Assembly (NCBI RefSeq): GCF_009848685.1
Contig: NZ_WXTX01000009.1
Location: forward strand, 150,020 to 214,019
Reading direction: 5' to 3'
Source: Andreprevotia sp. IGB-42
GTDB lineage: Bacteria > Pseudomonadota > Gammaproteobacteria > Burkholderiales > Chitinibacteraceae
DNA: 64,000 nucleotides
In this document: in pieces, positions 26,398 through 35,301 of the stretch
How the letters are laid out: every line of letters starts with the position of its first letter
Position numbering within the stretch: the stretch's first letter is position 1
The notes under the pieces: model-generated
Database searches by the model: none
Seen by the model: the letters and a program-made list of their open reading frames with translations, nothing else
What the model was told of the DNA's origin: nothing
Translations under genes and position numbers: made by a program

Positions 26398-26913
26398 TCA
26401 GACACGAACGCTACTGAACGGGCCGGCATGCTCACCCAAGCCCAGGCCGAAAAACCGCGTGCCCGGCAACGGGTTGGCGTAATACGGTGCGATTTCGGTA
26501 AAGCCGTACGCCAGATACAACTGCTGCGCGACGACGGTTTGCGGTACCGCATCCAGCACCAGCCGGGTGTAGCCCAGCTGCATCGCGGTACTGACCAGCG
26601 CATCCAGCAATTGCTGCCCCAACTGCCTGCCCAGGTATGGCGGACGCACGTACAGGCGCTTGATTTCCGCGGTGTGGGCATCGTGGCGCAGCAGGCCCAC
26701 GCACCCGGCAATATCGTCGGCGTGCTCCGCAAAGAGGAACAGCCCACTGGGCAGCGTGAACAGCGTATCGAACTGGGCCATTTCCGCTGTAAAGCCACGG
26801 TAGGACAAATCCATGTCCAGCCATTGCACGTATTCGTGAATGACTGCCAGCAGGCGATCATGGTCGGCAGGCAGCCGGGCAGGGCGGATGGTGATGGCGT
26901 GTTGCGCTTGCAT
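26398..26913 (-). CDS. GNAT-family N-acetyltransferase
   Basis: The 171-residue protein has the GNAT core: FAEHADDIAGCVGLLR (strands 2-4), IKRLYVRPPYLGRQLGQQLL with the acetyl-CoA loop (R-x-x-x-G-x-G/A variant GRQLGQQ), and LDAVPQTVVAQQLYLAYGF. The ATG at 26913 was chosen because the longer frame needs a TTG start and adds a tail not seen in the family. The acceptor is unknown. Confidence 0.82.
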   Translation of the reverse strand: MQAQHAITIRPARLPADHDRLLAVIHEYVQWLDMDLSYRGFTAEMAQFDTLFTLPSGLFLFAEHADDIAGCVGLLRHDAHTAEIKRLYVRPPYLGRQLGQQLLDALVSTAMQLGYTRLVLDAVPQTVVAQQLYLAYGFTEIAPYYANPLPGTRFFGLGLGEHAGPFSSVRV

Positions 26914-27025
26914 GGATTGATTGGCGGTAACGGTGATCTGGCGGTTCACCACCGTAGCGGTGCAGCGGATTTCAGGCAAGCATTGGCAGTGATCTCCGCT
27001 GCAGTGATGCGCAGCGGACCGATGC

Positions 27026-27466
27026 TCAGCCGCCGGCGGGATACTGCAGAACAGCCTTCATCGACGCATGCTCGATCGGGGCGGATGTATGCTCGTGGAT
27101 GATTTTCCAACCGTCGTCATTGCGCCGGAGTGCCACGGTGAGGCGGTTATCCAGTGAGCGCAGCTTGCTGCCGTCTGCGGCGATGGCGGTGAACGTGAGG
27201 ATGGCGTGGCCGATGGCAAGATCGCCCAGCTGGGTGGATTGCGCCTGCTGGCTGCTGACCACCACCCGTTCGTCGCCGAGTGAGGCAAACCAGCCGCTGG
27301 CCATGTCGCGCCACGCGGCAATGCCCTGCATCGACCAGCTACCCCACATGTCGAAGAGATGTACGTCAGCGTCGTACAGCGCGGCGAAGGCAGCAACATC
27401 CTTGGTGAGTACCGCCGCTGCGTAGGCATCGAGCACTTGCAGCAATGGATCGGTTTGCGTGGTCAT
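27026..27466 (-). CDS. SnoaL-like/NTF2-fold protein (SgcJ/EcaC type)
   Basis: The 146 residues follow the pattern of SgcJ-type proteins: VLDAYAAAVLTKDVAAFAAL YDADV at the start, then FDMWGSWSMQGIAAWRD, LAIGHAILTFTAIAADG, and the end strand NRLTVALRRNDDGWKIIHEH. A conical pocket fold is expected. Relatives include ketosteroid-isomerase-like proteins, and many have no known reaction. It stands between two GNAT genes on the same strand, with gaps of 62 and 112 bp. Confidence 0.8.
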   Translation of the reverse strand: MTTQTDPLLQVLDAYAAAVLTKDVAAFAALYDADVHLFDMWGSWSMQGIAAWRDMASGWFASLGDERVVVSSQQAQSTQLGDLAIGHAILTFTAIAADGSKLRSLDNRLTVALRRNDDGWKIIHEHTSAPIEHASMKAVLQYPAGG

Positions 27467-27528
27467 GCGTGATCTCCTGATGGGCTGCCGGATAGCGCGT
27501 TGGCGTGATGCGCCAGCATGGCGAGTGA

Positions 27529-28035
27529 TTAGCGGGTGGCGTTGAATGCGGGGTGGTAACGCACCTGCCCGCTGGGTAATGTGCCATCAAAACACAGCGC
27601 CATGAGGTAGGCCGGTGGCACATCCGCCAGCACCAGTGCCGGGTGGTTGGCAAAGCCGAACTTGCGGTAAAACACCGGGTCGCCCAGCACTACGCAGCCA
27701 CTGGCTGGCAGCGCCCGCAAGGCGGTCAGCCCCTGCTGCATCAACGCGTTGCCGATGCCCTGGCGTTGCTGCGCAGGTGCCACGGCAATGGGCCCGAGGC
27801 CAAACCAGCCGCTGGCGCCATCGCTGATCCGTACCGGCGAAAACGCGATATGCCCGACTACCATGCCATCCTGCTCGGCCACCAGCGAGATGCTCAGCGC
27901 GCCGCTGTCCCGCAGCGCAGCGATGATGAAATGCTCGGTGTGGCTGCTGTAGGGCTGATCGGCAAACGCATCGCGGGTGAGGGCCGCGATGGCGGGGATA
28001 TCGGCAGCGGCTTCGGGGCGGATGGTCGGCGGCAT
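27529..28035 (-). CDS. GNAT-family N-acetyltransferase (YhbS-like)
   Basis: The 168-residue protein is a complete GNAT fold: IRPEAAADIPAIAALTRDAF, VVGHIAFSPVRI, WFGLGPIAVAPAQQRQGIG with the Q-R-Q-G-I-G acetyl-CoA signature, and VLGDPVFYRKFGFANHP. The last motif is typical of the YhbS-like subgroup. The start has no strong ribosome site. The gene lies 15 bp after the end of the 28051 gene on the same strand, so it may be its operon partner. Confidence 0.87.
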   Translation of the reverse strand: MPPTIRPEAAADIPAIAALTRDAFADQPYSSHTEHFIIAALRDSGALSISLVAEQDGMVVGHIAFSPVRISDGASGWFGLGPIAVAPAQQRQGIGNALMQQGLTALRALPASGCVVLGDPVFYRKFGFANHPALVLADVPPAYLMALCFDGTLPSGQVRYHPAFNATR

Positions 28036-28050
28036 GAAGTCGGCTGCAAT

Positions 28051-28662
28051 TTACTGGTACGGCGGCAAGCCGGCGGCGGTGCGGTGCTGGTTGTACAGTG
28101 TTTCGTGCAGATCATCCGGCGTGCTGGCGGGCTCGGGGCTGGCAAGGTCGTCCCAGTTGCTGGCGGTGATGGTGATGCCATCCTCGGCAAACCAGTCGCG
28201 CAGCGAGGTGAATTCTTCATCGTCGTCGAACACGTAATCGCCCAGCAGTGCTTCGGTCAGCGTAGTGCCCTGCAGCAGGCTGAACTGGCCTTCGCTGTCG
28301 TACTTCACGATGGCGGCCTGCCCGATCGGCGTGCCTTCCGGGCCGTGCCAGTAGCCGATGACATCGCTGTTGTCGTTCTGCACCACGAAAGTGATCAGTG
28401 CAAAGACTTCCTTGGTGGCGGCAACGTTGGCGGCGATGTCGGGATTGGCCAGCTCTTCTTCGCTCAGGTACGAGTGATCGAGCAAGGCGATGGCGTCATC
28501 CGGGCCGATCAGCCGGCACTGGATGGCCTCGAAGGCATCGGCATATTCGTCATCATTGGGCACGCGTGCGCTTTGCAGCGCGAACAGCGTTTGCACATCG
28601 GCGGGGATGGGCTGATTCTTGAAGATGGATTGCTGGAACGCAGCGAGGGTATCGTTGGTCAT
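28051..28662 (-). CDS. Acidic hypothetical protein, possibly SUKH/SMI1-KNR4-like
   Basis: The 203-residue protein is strongly acidic (DDDEEFTSLRDWFAEDG). Elements resembling the SUKH (SMI1/KNR4) fold include FVVQNDNSDVIGYWHGPEG and PIGQAAIVKYDSEGQFSLL. In that fold a glycine-tryptophan/tyrosine strand is followed by PIV.YDTEGEF. SUKH proteins often act as immunity proteins for contact-dependent toxins, but some are simple regulators. No toxin is next to it. The family call is tentative. Confidence 0.55.
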   Translation of the reverse strand: MTNDTLAAFQQSIFKNQPIPADVQTLFALQSARVPNDDEYADAFEAIQCRLIGPDDAIALLDHSYLSEEELANPDIAANVAATKEVFALITFVVQNDNSDVIGYWHGPEGTPIGQAAIVKYDSEGQFSLLQGTTLTEALLGDYVFDDDEEFTSLRDWFAEDGITITASNWDDLASPEPASTPDDLHETLYNQHRTAAGLPPYQ

Positions 28663-28716
28663 GGCGTACCTGTTCTTGAAAGAGGAAGGATGTGCTGATC
28701 CGCGGGATCAGTCCAT

Positions 28717-29109
28717 TCAGTGGCCGATCGGGCTGCAAAGTTCCACCAGCGTGCCATCCGGGCAGCGCACATACGATACCTGCTGGCCCCAGGGTTTGGT
28801 GACGGGGGCAGAGAGTTCGGTGGCACCGGCAGCCAGTGCGCGTGCGTGCGCGGCGGCGACATCGCCGGTGATGAAGCCCACTTCCATGCCCAGCGGCTGC
28901 GGGGAGGTATCTGCGGCCACATGGCCGGCGCTGAAGTTGCCGGTGGCCAGCTCGTGTGCAGCAAAGGCGAGTGCAGTGGCGCCGGTTTCCAGCTCGCCAT
29001 AGGTGCCCGATTCATGCAGGAAGCGGGTGGCAAAGCCGAATGCCTGCCCGAAGAACGCCAGCGATGCGGCAACGTCCGGCACGTAGATGATGGTGTAGCC
29101 AAATTTCAT
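28717..29109 (-). CDS. VOC family protein
   Basis: This 130-residue glyoxalase-fold protein opens with GYTIIYVPDVAASLAFFGQA and ends with GQQVSYVRCPDGTLVELCSP, the beta-alpha-beta-beta-beta pairs of the superfamily. The middle LGMEVGFITGDVAAAHARAL is the second module. The ATG at 29109 is favoured over an upstream one (29142) because the domain begins directly after it. The substrate is unknown. Confidence 0.83.
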   Translation of the reverse strand: MKFGYTIIYVPDVAASLAFFGQAFGFATRFLHESGTYGELETGATALAFAAHELATGNFSAGHVAADTSPQPLGMEVGFITGDVAAAHARALAAGATELSAPVTKPWGQQVSYVRCPDGTLVELCSPIGH

Positions 29110-29270
29110 GGCAGGGTTCCTGCGAATGGGGACTTTGCGCATACGGTGTGGGCACTGCCGACGGCGCGCCTCACTATAGCATTGGGCACCTTGTTTCTTA
29201 CGGGGTGATTAATTCTTTTCATCCCCCGGTTAATGCCTGCAGCCGTATCGGGGTACGCCGTGACCAGCGC

Positions 29271-30629
29271 TCAGTGCTGCAGTATTTTCAGTAGCAAGCC
29301 CACCAGTGCGCAGCCGGCAAGCACATGGATCACATTGCGCTTGAACACGAACAGCGCAATGGCCGCCGCCAGTGCGATCAACGCCTGTATCCACGCGAAG
29401 CCACCGGCAAAGTCGCTGGGCCACAGTACGTGATATGCGAAGAACAGCGCCAGGTTCAGGATCACGCCGACCACCGCCGCAGTGATGGCGGTGAGTGGCG
29501 CAGTGAAGGTCAGATCGTCATGCGTGGCTTCCACCAGTGGTCCGCCTGCCAGGATGAAAATGAACGACGGCAGGAAGGTGAACCAGGTCACCAGCACGGC
29601 GGCCAGTACGCCGGCGGCAAACGCCAGCTCCGGCCCGAAGCTGGCCTGCACGTAGCCACCGACAAAACCGACAAAGGCCACCACCATGATCAGCGGGCCC
29701 GGTGTGGTTTCGCCCAGCGCCAGGCCATCGATCATCTGCGTGGCGCTCAGCCAGCCGTAATGGGTGACGGCGCCCTGATACACATAGGGCAGCACCGCAT
29801 ACGCACCGCCAAAAGTCAGCAACGCGGCCTTGGTGAAGAACCAGCCCATCTGGGTGAAACCGTGCTGCCAACCAAAGAGGGCGGTCAGCACCCCCATGGG
29901 AAGCACCCACAGCAGCAGGCCGATCACACCAATGCGCAGCAGGCCTGCCCACGTAAACCGTGCATGCGGCGGCGTTGGCGTGTGGTCATCGATCAACGCC
30001 GCGCCGTACGATTTGCCGGCCTTGCCATGGTCGCCCCCGGCCTTGAATTTGTCCGGCGCGATACGGCCACCAAAATAACCGATCACCGCTGCGCCCGCCA
30101 CAATCAGCGGAAACGGCAGGTTCAGTGCAAAGATCGCCACGAACGACAATGCGGCGATGCCCCACAGCACCGGGTTTTTCAGCGCCCGCCCGCCGATGCG
30201 GTGCGCGGCATGCAGCACGATGGCGGTAACGGCCGGCTTGATGCCGTAGAACACCCCGGCCACCACCGGTACGTTGCCGAATGCGATATACACCCACGAC
30301 AGCGCAATCAGGATCAGCAGCGACGGCAACACGAACAGCACCCCTGCCACGATGCCGCCCCGGCTGCGGTGCATCAGCCAGCCGATATAGGTGGCCAGCT
30401 GCTGGGCCTCCGGCCCCGGCAGCAGCATGCAATAGTTGAGCGCGTGCAGGAAGCGCCGCTCCGATATCCAGCGCCGCCTCTCCACCAGCTCCTGATGCAT
30501 CAGCGCAATCTGCCCGGCCGGGCCGCCAAAGCTGACGCAGCCCAGCTTCAGCCAGAACAGCAGCGCTTGCCAGAAGGAAACCGCCGCTGGCGGTGCAGCT
30601 AAGGCCGCAGGGGTGTCATGGTGTTGCAT
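29271..30629 (-). CDS. chrA: Chromate transporter ChrA family (two-domain)
   Basis: The 452-residue inner-membrane protein has two homologous CHR halves. The first opens WLKLGCVSFGGPAGQIALMH and has LLPGPEAQQLATYIGW. The second carries FTKAALLTFGGAYAVLPYV and LALGETTPGPLIMVVAFVGF. These FGGP/FGGA and PGP pairs are the signature of the CHR family. Members extrude chromate or other oxyanions by proton exchange, and some may move sulfate-like anions. GGGAGG precedes the ATG. No chrB regulator is adjacent. Confidence 0.9.
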   Translation of the reverse strand: MQHHDTPAALAAPPAAVSFWQALLFWLKLGCVSFGGPAGQIALMHQELVERRRWISERRFLHALNYCMLLPGPEAQQLATYIGWLMHRSRGGIVAGVLFVLPSLLILIALSWVYIAFGNVPVVAGVFYGIKPAVTAIVLHAAHRIGGRALKNPVLWGIAALSFVAIFALNLPFPLIVAGAAVIGYFGGRIAPDKFKAGGDHGKAGKSYGAALIDDHTPTPPHARFTWAGLLRIGVIGLLLWVLPMGVLTALFGWQHGFTQMGWFFTKAALLTFGGAYAVLPYVYQGAVTHYGWLSATQMIDGLALGETTPGPLIMVVAFVGFVGGYVQASFGPELAFAAGVLAAVLVTWFTFLPSFIFILAGGPLVEATHDDLTFTAPLTAITAAVVGVILNLALFFAYHVLWPSDFAGGFAWIQALIALAAAIALFVFKRNVIHVLAGCALVGLLLKILQH

Positions 30630-30859
30630 GAGTAACCTCCCGCTGCCTGAGCGGGCCTGCCCATTGCGGTTGCTGTGGTGCGGGGCAAAGGGGCTGTGGA
30701 AACCCGGCGGCACTGCATTGCAGTACCGCCAGCGGGTGACGCGCGCAGGGTGCCGGCGCAGCGGCGGGGGAGGGGGGCAGTGACAGCCGGTTTTTCATGG
30801 CTGCCACTGTAGATCATGCAGATGAAACGGTGGTGCCGTGTGCGGCTGTGCGTTGTGTT

Positions 30860-31066
30860 TCAGTCATCCAGCAAATGCCATTGGCCATTGCGGCGGCGGA
30901 AGATCAGCCCGGTACGCGCTTCCACTTCACGCAGCTGGCGCAGATCACCGCTGATGGCCGGATGGGCAATCACGGTGGCGCGCTCGCGCCGTGCCAGTTC
31001 GGCGTTGCATTCGGCCAGATCGGCGCAGCTGCGCGCCAGGATATCAAGCACACTCTGGGTATTCAT
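30860..31066 (-). CDS. Small hypothetical protein, second gene of a two-gene unit
   Basis: The 68-residue charged protein (LARSCADLAECNAELARRER, then LREVEARTGLIFRRRNG) has no recognised domain. GGAGAG lies upstream of the ATG, and the start overlaps the stop of the 76-residue gene by ATGA, so both are real and translationally coupled. The helical content suggests a DNA- or protein-binding adaptor. This is a small pair of unknown function. Confidence 0.55.
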   Translation of the reverse strand: MNTQSVLDILARSCADLAECNAELARRERATVIAHPAISGDLRQLREVEARTGLIFRRRNGQWHLLDD

Positions 31067-31293
31067 GCTGCTCTCCTTGCATAACTATTGTGGACGTCGC
31101 GCGCTTCCTGCCACGCGGCGGCTTCTATTTGTTCCTGCCAGTACGGTGCCAGCATGTCCCAGACATCAACGCCGCCCACGCAGGCGGCGTTGATGGCCAT
31201 GTCTTCATGTTGCTGGCGCTGCGCCAGTGCAGGCACATAGTCATAATCGACCGCAAAGGCGCGCTCGTTGATGGCAATAGTGAACGTGCTCAT
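31063..31293 (-). CDS. Small hypothetical protein, first gene of a two-gene unit
   Basis: The 76 residues begin with a beta-hairpin-like INERAFAVDYDYVPALAQ and continue with a helical WDMLAPYWQEQIEAAAWQEA. No family is recognised. It is coupled to the 68-residue gene by a four-base overlap. The AT-rich region upstream has several TTATCAC/GTGATTA elements that might control it. Confidence 0.5.
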   Translation of the reverse strand: MSTFTIAINERAFAVDYDYVPALAQRQQHEDMAINAACVGGVDVWDMLAPYWQEQIEAAAWQEARDVHNSYARRAA

Positions 31294-31752
31294 GACTGGC
31301 TGAACTCCCCATCCTCATTGATTGCAACATCACGCTGTACTGATTGGGAAAAGCGGCGGCGGTTGCGATGTTACGAGGCTATTATCACATTTGTGTCTGT
31401 GCATTGTCAACACGAACGTGATTATTTTAAGGGTTTTTTCGTCGTTGTTATCACGTATGTCATGCCGGTTTTTGATGCATGCGATGCGCATGCAGATCGC
31501 TACCTCAGTAGACGGGGCCTGCGCGGCTGACGCGGGGCAATGTGCATCTGCCGTGCAGGGAAAGGTGCTCCCATGCAGCTTTACCGATCAATCCGGTGCG
31601 GAGGGTTGCTGCCATGTTGCCGGAAATGATGCCATTTGCTGCTACCCTCAAAGGGCGTACCGACACGCGGAACACGGTGACTTCGCAACAGGAGTAAACC
31701 TGTTCCGGGTAACGACCACCGGTCCGGGCGGGCCTTGCTGTTGTGGTTTCAT
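31294..31752. other. Gene-free AT-rich gap with TTATCAC-type repeats
   Basis: No frame is convincing. Between about 31375 and 31460 the DNA is AT-rich and contains TTATCACATTTGTG, an inverted GTGATTA and a second TTATCAC. These could be operator or CRP-like elements for the small minus-strand pair at 31063-31293. Confidence 0.35.
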
Positions 31753-32019
31753 ATGGATCAGTGCCGCCGCGCTCGCGCGCTGATCCTGCGGGCGCCCCCG
31801 AAGTTTTTCGATGCGGATGGCAAAAGCGATCAGGAGGGAATTGCCCTGGCCACCAACATTGATCAAAGCATCAGCGACGGGGACGATTTCGTGGTTTCCG
31901 GGGCCGTAACCGATGCATTGTCAGCCCGGGGCCTGATGGTTTTCCGCCGTTTGCACCGGCTGAAATGGATGGGCGCGGCGTACTTCGCGGCGATTGCTGC
32001 CTGCGCGTTGGCGTTTTGA
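31753..32019 (+). CDS. Small hypothetical protein with C-terminal membrane helix
   Basis: The 88-residue frame ends in a hydrophobic segment (WMGAAYFAAIAACALAF) and has an acidic centre (NIDQSISDGDDFVVSG). It lies 11 bp upstream of the excalibur gene on the same strand. There is no strong ribosome site and no family match, so it may not be a real gene. Confidence 0.3.
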   Translation: MDQCRRARALILRAPPKFFDADGKSDQEGIALATNIDQSISDGDDFVVSGAVTDALSARGLMVFRRLHRLKWMGAAYFAAIAACALAF

Positions 32020-32030
32020 GGCGTTTTGCA

Positions 32031-32321
32031 ATGAAGAAAATCATCGTGCTGATCATTCTGGTTGTTGTGGGCTGGCAGGGGTATGCGCGTTACCAGCAGC
32101 GCACTGCCTTCGCAGCGCCGGCTGAAGAAACCATGGCGCCAGCGCACACGGCCGGCAGTGATGGCCTGCAGCAGACCGGCAACTGGCGCTGCGATGGGCG
32201 TACCCATTGCTCGCAAATGACCTCCTGTGCCGAGGCGCGGTTTTTCCTCGCGCATTGCCCCGATGTGAAAATGGATGGCAACAACGATGGTGAGCCTTGT
32301 GAACAACAATGGTGCCATTGA
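32031..32321 (+). CDS. Excalibur-domain secreted/membrane-anchored protein
   Basis: The 96-residue protein begins MKKIIVLIILVVVGWQGYAR, a signal anchor. It ends with an excalibur domain: WRCDGRTHCSQMTSCAEARF, then CPDVKMDGNNDGEPCEQQWC. The D-x-N-x-D-G-x-P-C loop is the calcium-binding-like signature of the family, and six cysteines may pair. Excalibur domains often accompany cell-surface or nuclease-like proteins. The 3' end overlaps the GNAT frame that follows. Confidence 0.82.
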   Translation: MKKIIVLIILVVVGWQGYARYQQRTAFAAPAEETMAPAHTAGSDGLQQTGNWRCDGRTHCSQMTSCAEARFFLAHCPDVKMDGNNDGEPCEQQWCH

Positions 32322-32865
32322 CGCATTGCTGGCCGCTTGCGATACAGTGCCGGGCCAGATGCTGGCGGCCGGGGTGCAAGGCAAGCCCGGGCGCTTGCTG
32401 CTGCGCCTGTGCGAACCGGATGATATCGGGCCATTGCTGGATATCCTGCAGCACCCGCAAGTGCTGGCTTGCCCCGATTTCAATCACAACGTGACGGTAG
32501 AAGGGCTGGCGCGCTCGATTGCCAATGGCAATGACTGCTGGCAGCGGCATGGTGCCGGCAGCATCACGGTGCTGGAAAACGGCCACATCGTCGGGCGGAT
32601 TTACTTTGCCCGCAATACACTGAATGAATTCGATATCGGCTGGGTGGTTGACCCGGCGTGCTGGGGGCGGGGCATTGCGTTCGAGGCCGCGAGCGCGCTG
32701 CTGACCCATGTATTTGCCAGCACGGCAATCCGCGTGGTGACCGCCTATGCATTCATCGATAACACGCGCAGTACCCGGCTGGTGAAATCATTGGGATTCA
32801 AGGAAACCGCACGCAAGGAAATTGCCGGGCAGGTATCGGTGCGCTACGAGTTGCATGCGCGCTGA
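32287..32865 (+). CDS. GNAT-family N-acetyltransferase (RimJ/RimL type)
   Basis: The GNAT domain covers about residues 35-190: LLLRLCEPDDIGPLLDIL, HIVGRIYFARNTLNEFDIGWV, and PACWGRGIAFEAASALLTH with the W-G-R-G-I-A acetyl-CoA signature, then IDNTRSTRLVKSLGFKE. The last motif is typical of the RimJ/RimL subgroup that acetylates protein N-termini or antibiotics. The start is uncertain: ATGs at 32275 and 32287 both overlap the excalibur gene, and a later one at 32359 would avoid the overlap. Confidence 0.8.
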   Translation: MVSLVNNNGAIDALLAACDTVPGQMLAAGVQGKPGRLLLRLCEPDDIGPLLDILQHPQVLACPDFNHNVTVEGLARSIANGNDCWQRHGAGSITVLENGHIVGRIYFARNTLNEFDIGWVVDPACWGRGIAFEAASALLTHVFASTAIRVVTAYAFIDNTRSTRLVKSLGFKETARKEIAGQVSVRYELHAR

Positions 32866-32909
32866 GCTGCCGCCAAGCCGGGCCGGCGCCGCGAACAAAG
32901 GAGAGCAAC

Positions 32910-33335
32910 ATGCGTATTTCACCGTATGTGCTGGCGTTGGCGCTGCTGGGCGGTACCGCGCAGGCCAGCCCGGAGCCCGGCCACGAGCTGGCGCAACAGT
33001 TTCTCGATTGCTCGGCACAAAGCGCGATGTACAAGCAGGCGGGTGAGCAGTTCGAGATCATCACGCCGGAGCAGAGCATGGTGTCGCAAACCATGATCGG
33101 CGTGTACCTGATGATGGGTATCGTGCTCACCGATGAAGACGAGGCCAAATCCGCCATGCAGCAATTGGCGCAGCAAGAGATTGCCGTGGCCAGGCAGACG
33201 ATCAAGAATGGCGATCCCAGCGCCTACTGGGCGTACCTGGATCGCAAGCTTACCGCCTGCAACAGCCTGTTTGAACAACATATAGAACGATTGAAACCCA
33301 AGCTCGATGAATACGTTTTCCGCCATAAAAGCTGA
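32910..33335 (+). CDS. Secreted hypothetical protein, helical
   Basis: The 141-residue protein has a signal peptide (MRISPYVLALALLGGTAQA) and AAAGGAGAG before the ATG. The mature part is helical, with two cysteines (FLDCSAQ and LTACNSL). No family is recognised. Its last 29 bases overlap the next gene, suggesting a two-gene unit of periplasmic proteins. Confidence 0.65.
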   Translation: MRISPYVLALALLGGTAQASPEPGHELAQQFLDCSAQSAMYKQAGEQFEIITPEQSMVSQTMIGVYLMMGIVLTDEDEAKSAMQQLAQQEIAVARQTIKNGDPSAYWAYLDRKLTACNSLFEQHIERLKPKLDEYVFRHKS

Positions 33336-33852
33336 ACCCGCATCGCGGTCCGCACCAGCATGGCCGCTGGCATGCCGCACTGCACTGGCACTGGCGATCG
33401 TCGCCACGGCCTTGCAGGCGCAGGCCAAGGCCATCTATCCGTCGCCGGGCATCGCCGGTGGTGTGCAGATTGTTGCTGCGTCCTTCGGGCTGATCGACAA
33501 TCCGGATGCACATCTGCCCGGCTTCACCGTCACCAACGTGGTGCCGCTGAAACCGGACCAGGCGTATGGCTGGATGATCCAGCTGCGTACGCAAAAGCAG
33601 ACCGTGCGCTGGCGCGAGGAATTCACGCTGCCGGCGCCGCCAGCCAACTGGGGGGTGGATGAAATCCTCGGCAAGCGCACGATTTCCGGCGGTGGCACCA
33701 CCTCGGTGCTGGAACGCACGGTGGTGCCGGGCAAGAATGGCGTCATCAGCAATATGTGGTCGGTACTGCCGGGCGATCCCCCCGGCCGCTACCGCATCCG
33801 CGTGCTGGTGGAAGACAAGGTGCTGCGCACCTTCGAGTTTGACGTGCGCTAG
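33307..33852 (+). CDS. Secreted hypothetical protein, beta-rich
   Basis: The 181-residue protein has an N-terminal hydrophobic signal (ALALAIVATALQAQA). Its mature part is composed of beta strands: FTVTNVVPLKPDQAYGWMIQ, RWREEFTLPAPPANWG, and a final YRIRVLVEDKVLRTFEFDV. The layout is that of an immunoglobulin-like sandwich, as in several DUF families. The start overlaps the previous gene by 29 bp and has no separate terminator. The function is unknown. Confidence 0.6.
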   Translation: MNTFSAIKAEPASRSAPAWPLACRTALALAIVATALQAQAKAIYPSPGIAGGVQIVAASFGLIDNPDAHLPGFTVTNVVPLKPDQAYGWMIQLRTQKQTVRWREEFTLPAPPANWGVDEILGKRTISGGGTTSVLERTVVPGKNGVISNMWSVLPGDPPGRYRIRVLVEDKVLRTFEFDVR

Positions 33853-33867
33853 CGCGCCAGCCCCGGC

Positions 33868-34197
33868 ATGAACGCACCGTTTGCCTGCTCCGCAATCGAA
33901 GACAGCCTGCTGGCGATGGCAGTGGGCGACAATATGAGCTTGCCCGTTGCGCTGCGCATCCTGCAAAGCGGGTACGGCCGGCGGATCGATCCGCTGCTGC
34001 TGCGCCATGCACTGGGCCGGCTGGCACGGCAACGCATGCTGCGCTGGCAATACCGCTGGCGTGGCAAGCGCCATTTCAGTAGTCGCTGGCCACAGCAGCA
34101 TGACCGGGGCACGCGGCCGGTTTTCAAAGCGACTGCCGCAGCCGAACACTATCTGGCAGCAACATCCGGAGTACCCCGCAATCATGCTGCCCTCTGA
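33868..34197 (+). CDS. Small basic protein with winged-helix-like segment
   Basis: The 109-residue frame contains LLRHALGRLARQRMLRWQYRWRGKRHF, which reads like the recognition helix and wing of a small winged-helix DNA-binding protein. The remaining sequence is unremarkable. The ATG follows the previous stop by 15 bp. No ribosome site is strong, and the family is uncertain. Confidence 0.4.
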   Translation: MNAPFACSAIEDSLLAMAVGDNMSLPVALRILQSGYGRRIDPLLLRHALGRLARQRMLRWQYRWRGKRHFSSRWPQQHDRGTRPVFKATAAAEHYLAATSGVPRNHAAL

Positions 34198-34543
34198 ACC
34201 GTACCAGCGTGGCTACCTTGCCGTGATGCATGCCGCAATCATCCATACCCGCCATATTGCCGGCGCTTGCAGCTTGAGCGATAGCCCGCCGGAACGCATG
34301 GCGCAGTGCCTGCAGCAGGTCGCCGATCTGCAGGATGCCATCCACGTGGTAGCAGAACTGATCAACCAGTGGGAGCGCTGTGACGAGCGCGCGCTGCGTG
34401 CTACCTATCTCGAGCGCTACGACGAAAAATGGGCGGCAACGGACGGCTTCAGCCTGGTACGTGTGCTGACGCAGGCGTTGGGTGAAACCACGATCAATGG
34501 CAGGGCGCGCTGGATATCCGGCTTGCTGGACTGGCGCAAGTGA
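34184..34543 (+). CDS. Hypothetical helical protein
   Basis: The frame gives 119 residues from the ATG at 34184 (MLPSEPYQRGYL). It has helical repeats such as RMAQCLQQVADLQDAIHVVA and ELINQWERCDERALRATYLE. The start overlaps the end of the 33868 frame by 14 bp. A longer reading from 33947 has cysteine- and glycine-rich nonsense at its front and was not used. No family is recognised. Confidence 0.5.
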   Translation: MLPSEPYQRGYLAVMHAAIIHTRHIAGACSLSDSPPERMAQCLQQVADLQDAIHVVAELINQWERCDERALRATYLERYDEKWAATDGFSLVRVLTQALGETTINGRARWISGLLDWRK

Positions 34544-34800
34544 ACGCGGTTGATTGCTGCTTGCCCGGATGCACCGCACCGCGTGGCTTTGGCGTTGCCG
34601 ACAGGACGCGGTGGAATGCGCGCCAGCTCGGCACGCCCGGGCAACCTTGCCAGTTGGGTTTGTTGGCGGCTCCTACTGGACAGCAGGTTTCATCAGGGCG
34701 ATGATCAATCCGCTGTCCTGATGCTTGACTATCTGCGTCAGCATGCTGATGCTTTGATTGATATGAACCGAGAGCGGATCTTGAATCCACCCATGCAGCC

Positions 34801-35301
34801 ATGTCCGCCCATCTGACCATCCGCCCCTGTAGCCCCGACGACCTGATCGCCGCCATCGATTTGCTGATGCTGTCGGCCGAGCAGCATTTCTATCCGGACA
34901 TGGATGACGCTGCGCGCGCGGCCTTCCTGCAGGAAAACTCGCTGGCCAAGGCGTTGTGGTTGCAGCAGCAGGGCTATGTATATCTGGCGGCGTGGCTGGG
35001 CAAGCGCTTTGCCGGCTTCATTTCGATCTCGCCTGCCGCGCATATCCACCAGTTGTTCGTGGTGGATGCGCTGCAGAAAACCGGTATCGGCCGGACCTTG
35101 CTGGATGCGGCCATCGGCGCGGTGGCCGCGGCTTACCCCACCGCGCAGGTCACCGTGTATGCATCCAACAATGCCATCGGCTTCTACGCGCGCAATGGCT
35201 TCCAGCGCACCAGCGAAACGCTGTACTGGTATGGCTCGCCCTACAACCCGATGAGCCTGGTGCTGGCCACTGCCAGAGCCCCGGCGCTGGCACGCGGATG
35301 A
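34801..35301 (+). CDS. GNAT-family N-acetyltransferase
   Basis: The 166-residue protein has the GNAT elements: LTIRPCSPDDLIAAIDLLML, KRFAGFISISPAAHIHQLFV, and VDALQKTGIGRTLLDAAIG with the acetyl-CoA loop (Q-K-T-G-I-G). VYASNNAIGFYARNGFQRT is the C-terminal motif. The stop overlaps the next gene's start (ATGA). The acceptor is unknown. Confidence 0.83.
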   Translation: MSAHLTIRPCSPDDLIAAIDLLMLSAEQHFYPDMDDAARAAFLQENSLAKALWLQQQGYVYLAAWLGKRFAGFISISPAAHIHQLFVVDALQKTGIGRTLLDAAIGAVAAAYPTAQVTVYASNNAIGFYARNGFQRTSETLYWYGSPYNPMSLVLATARAPALARG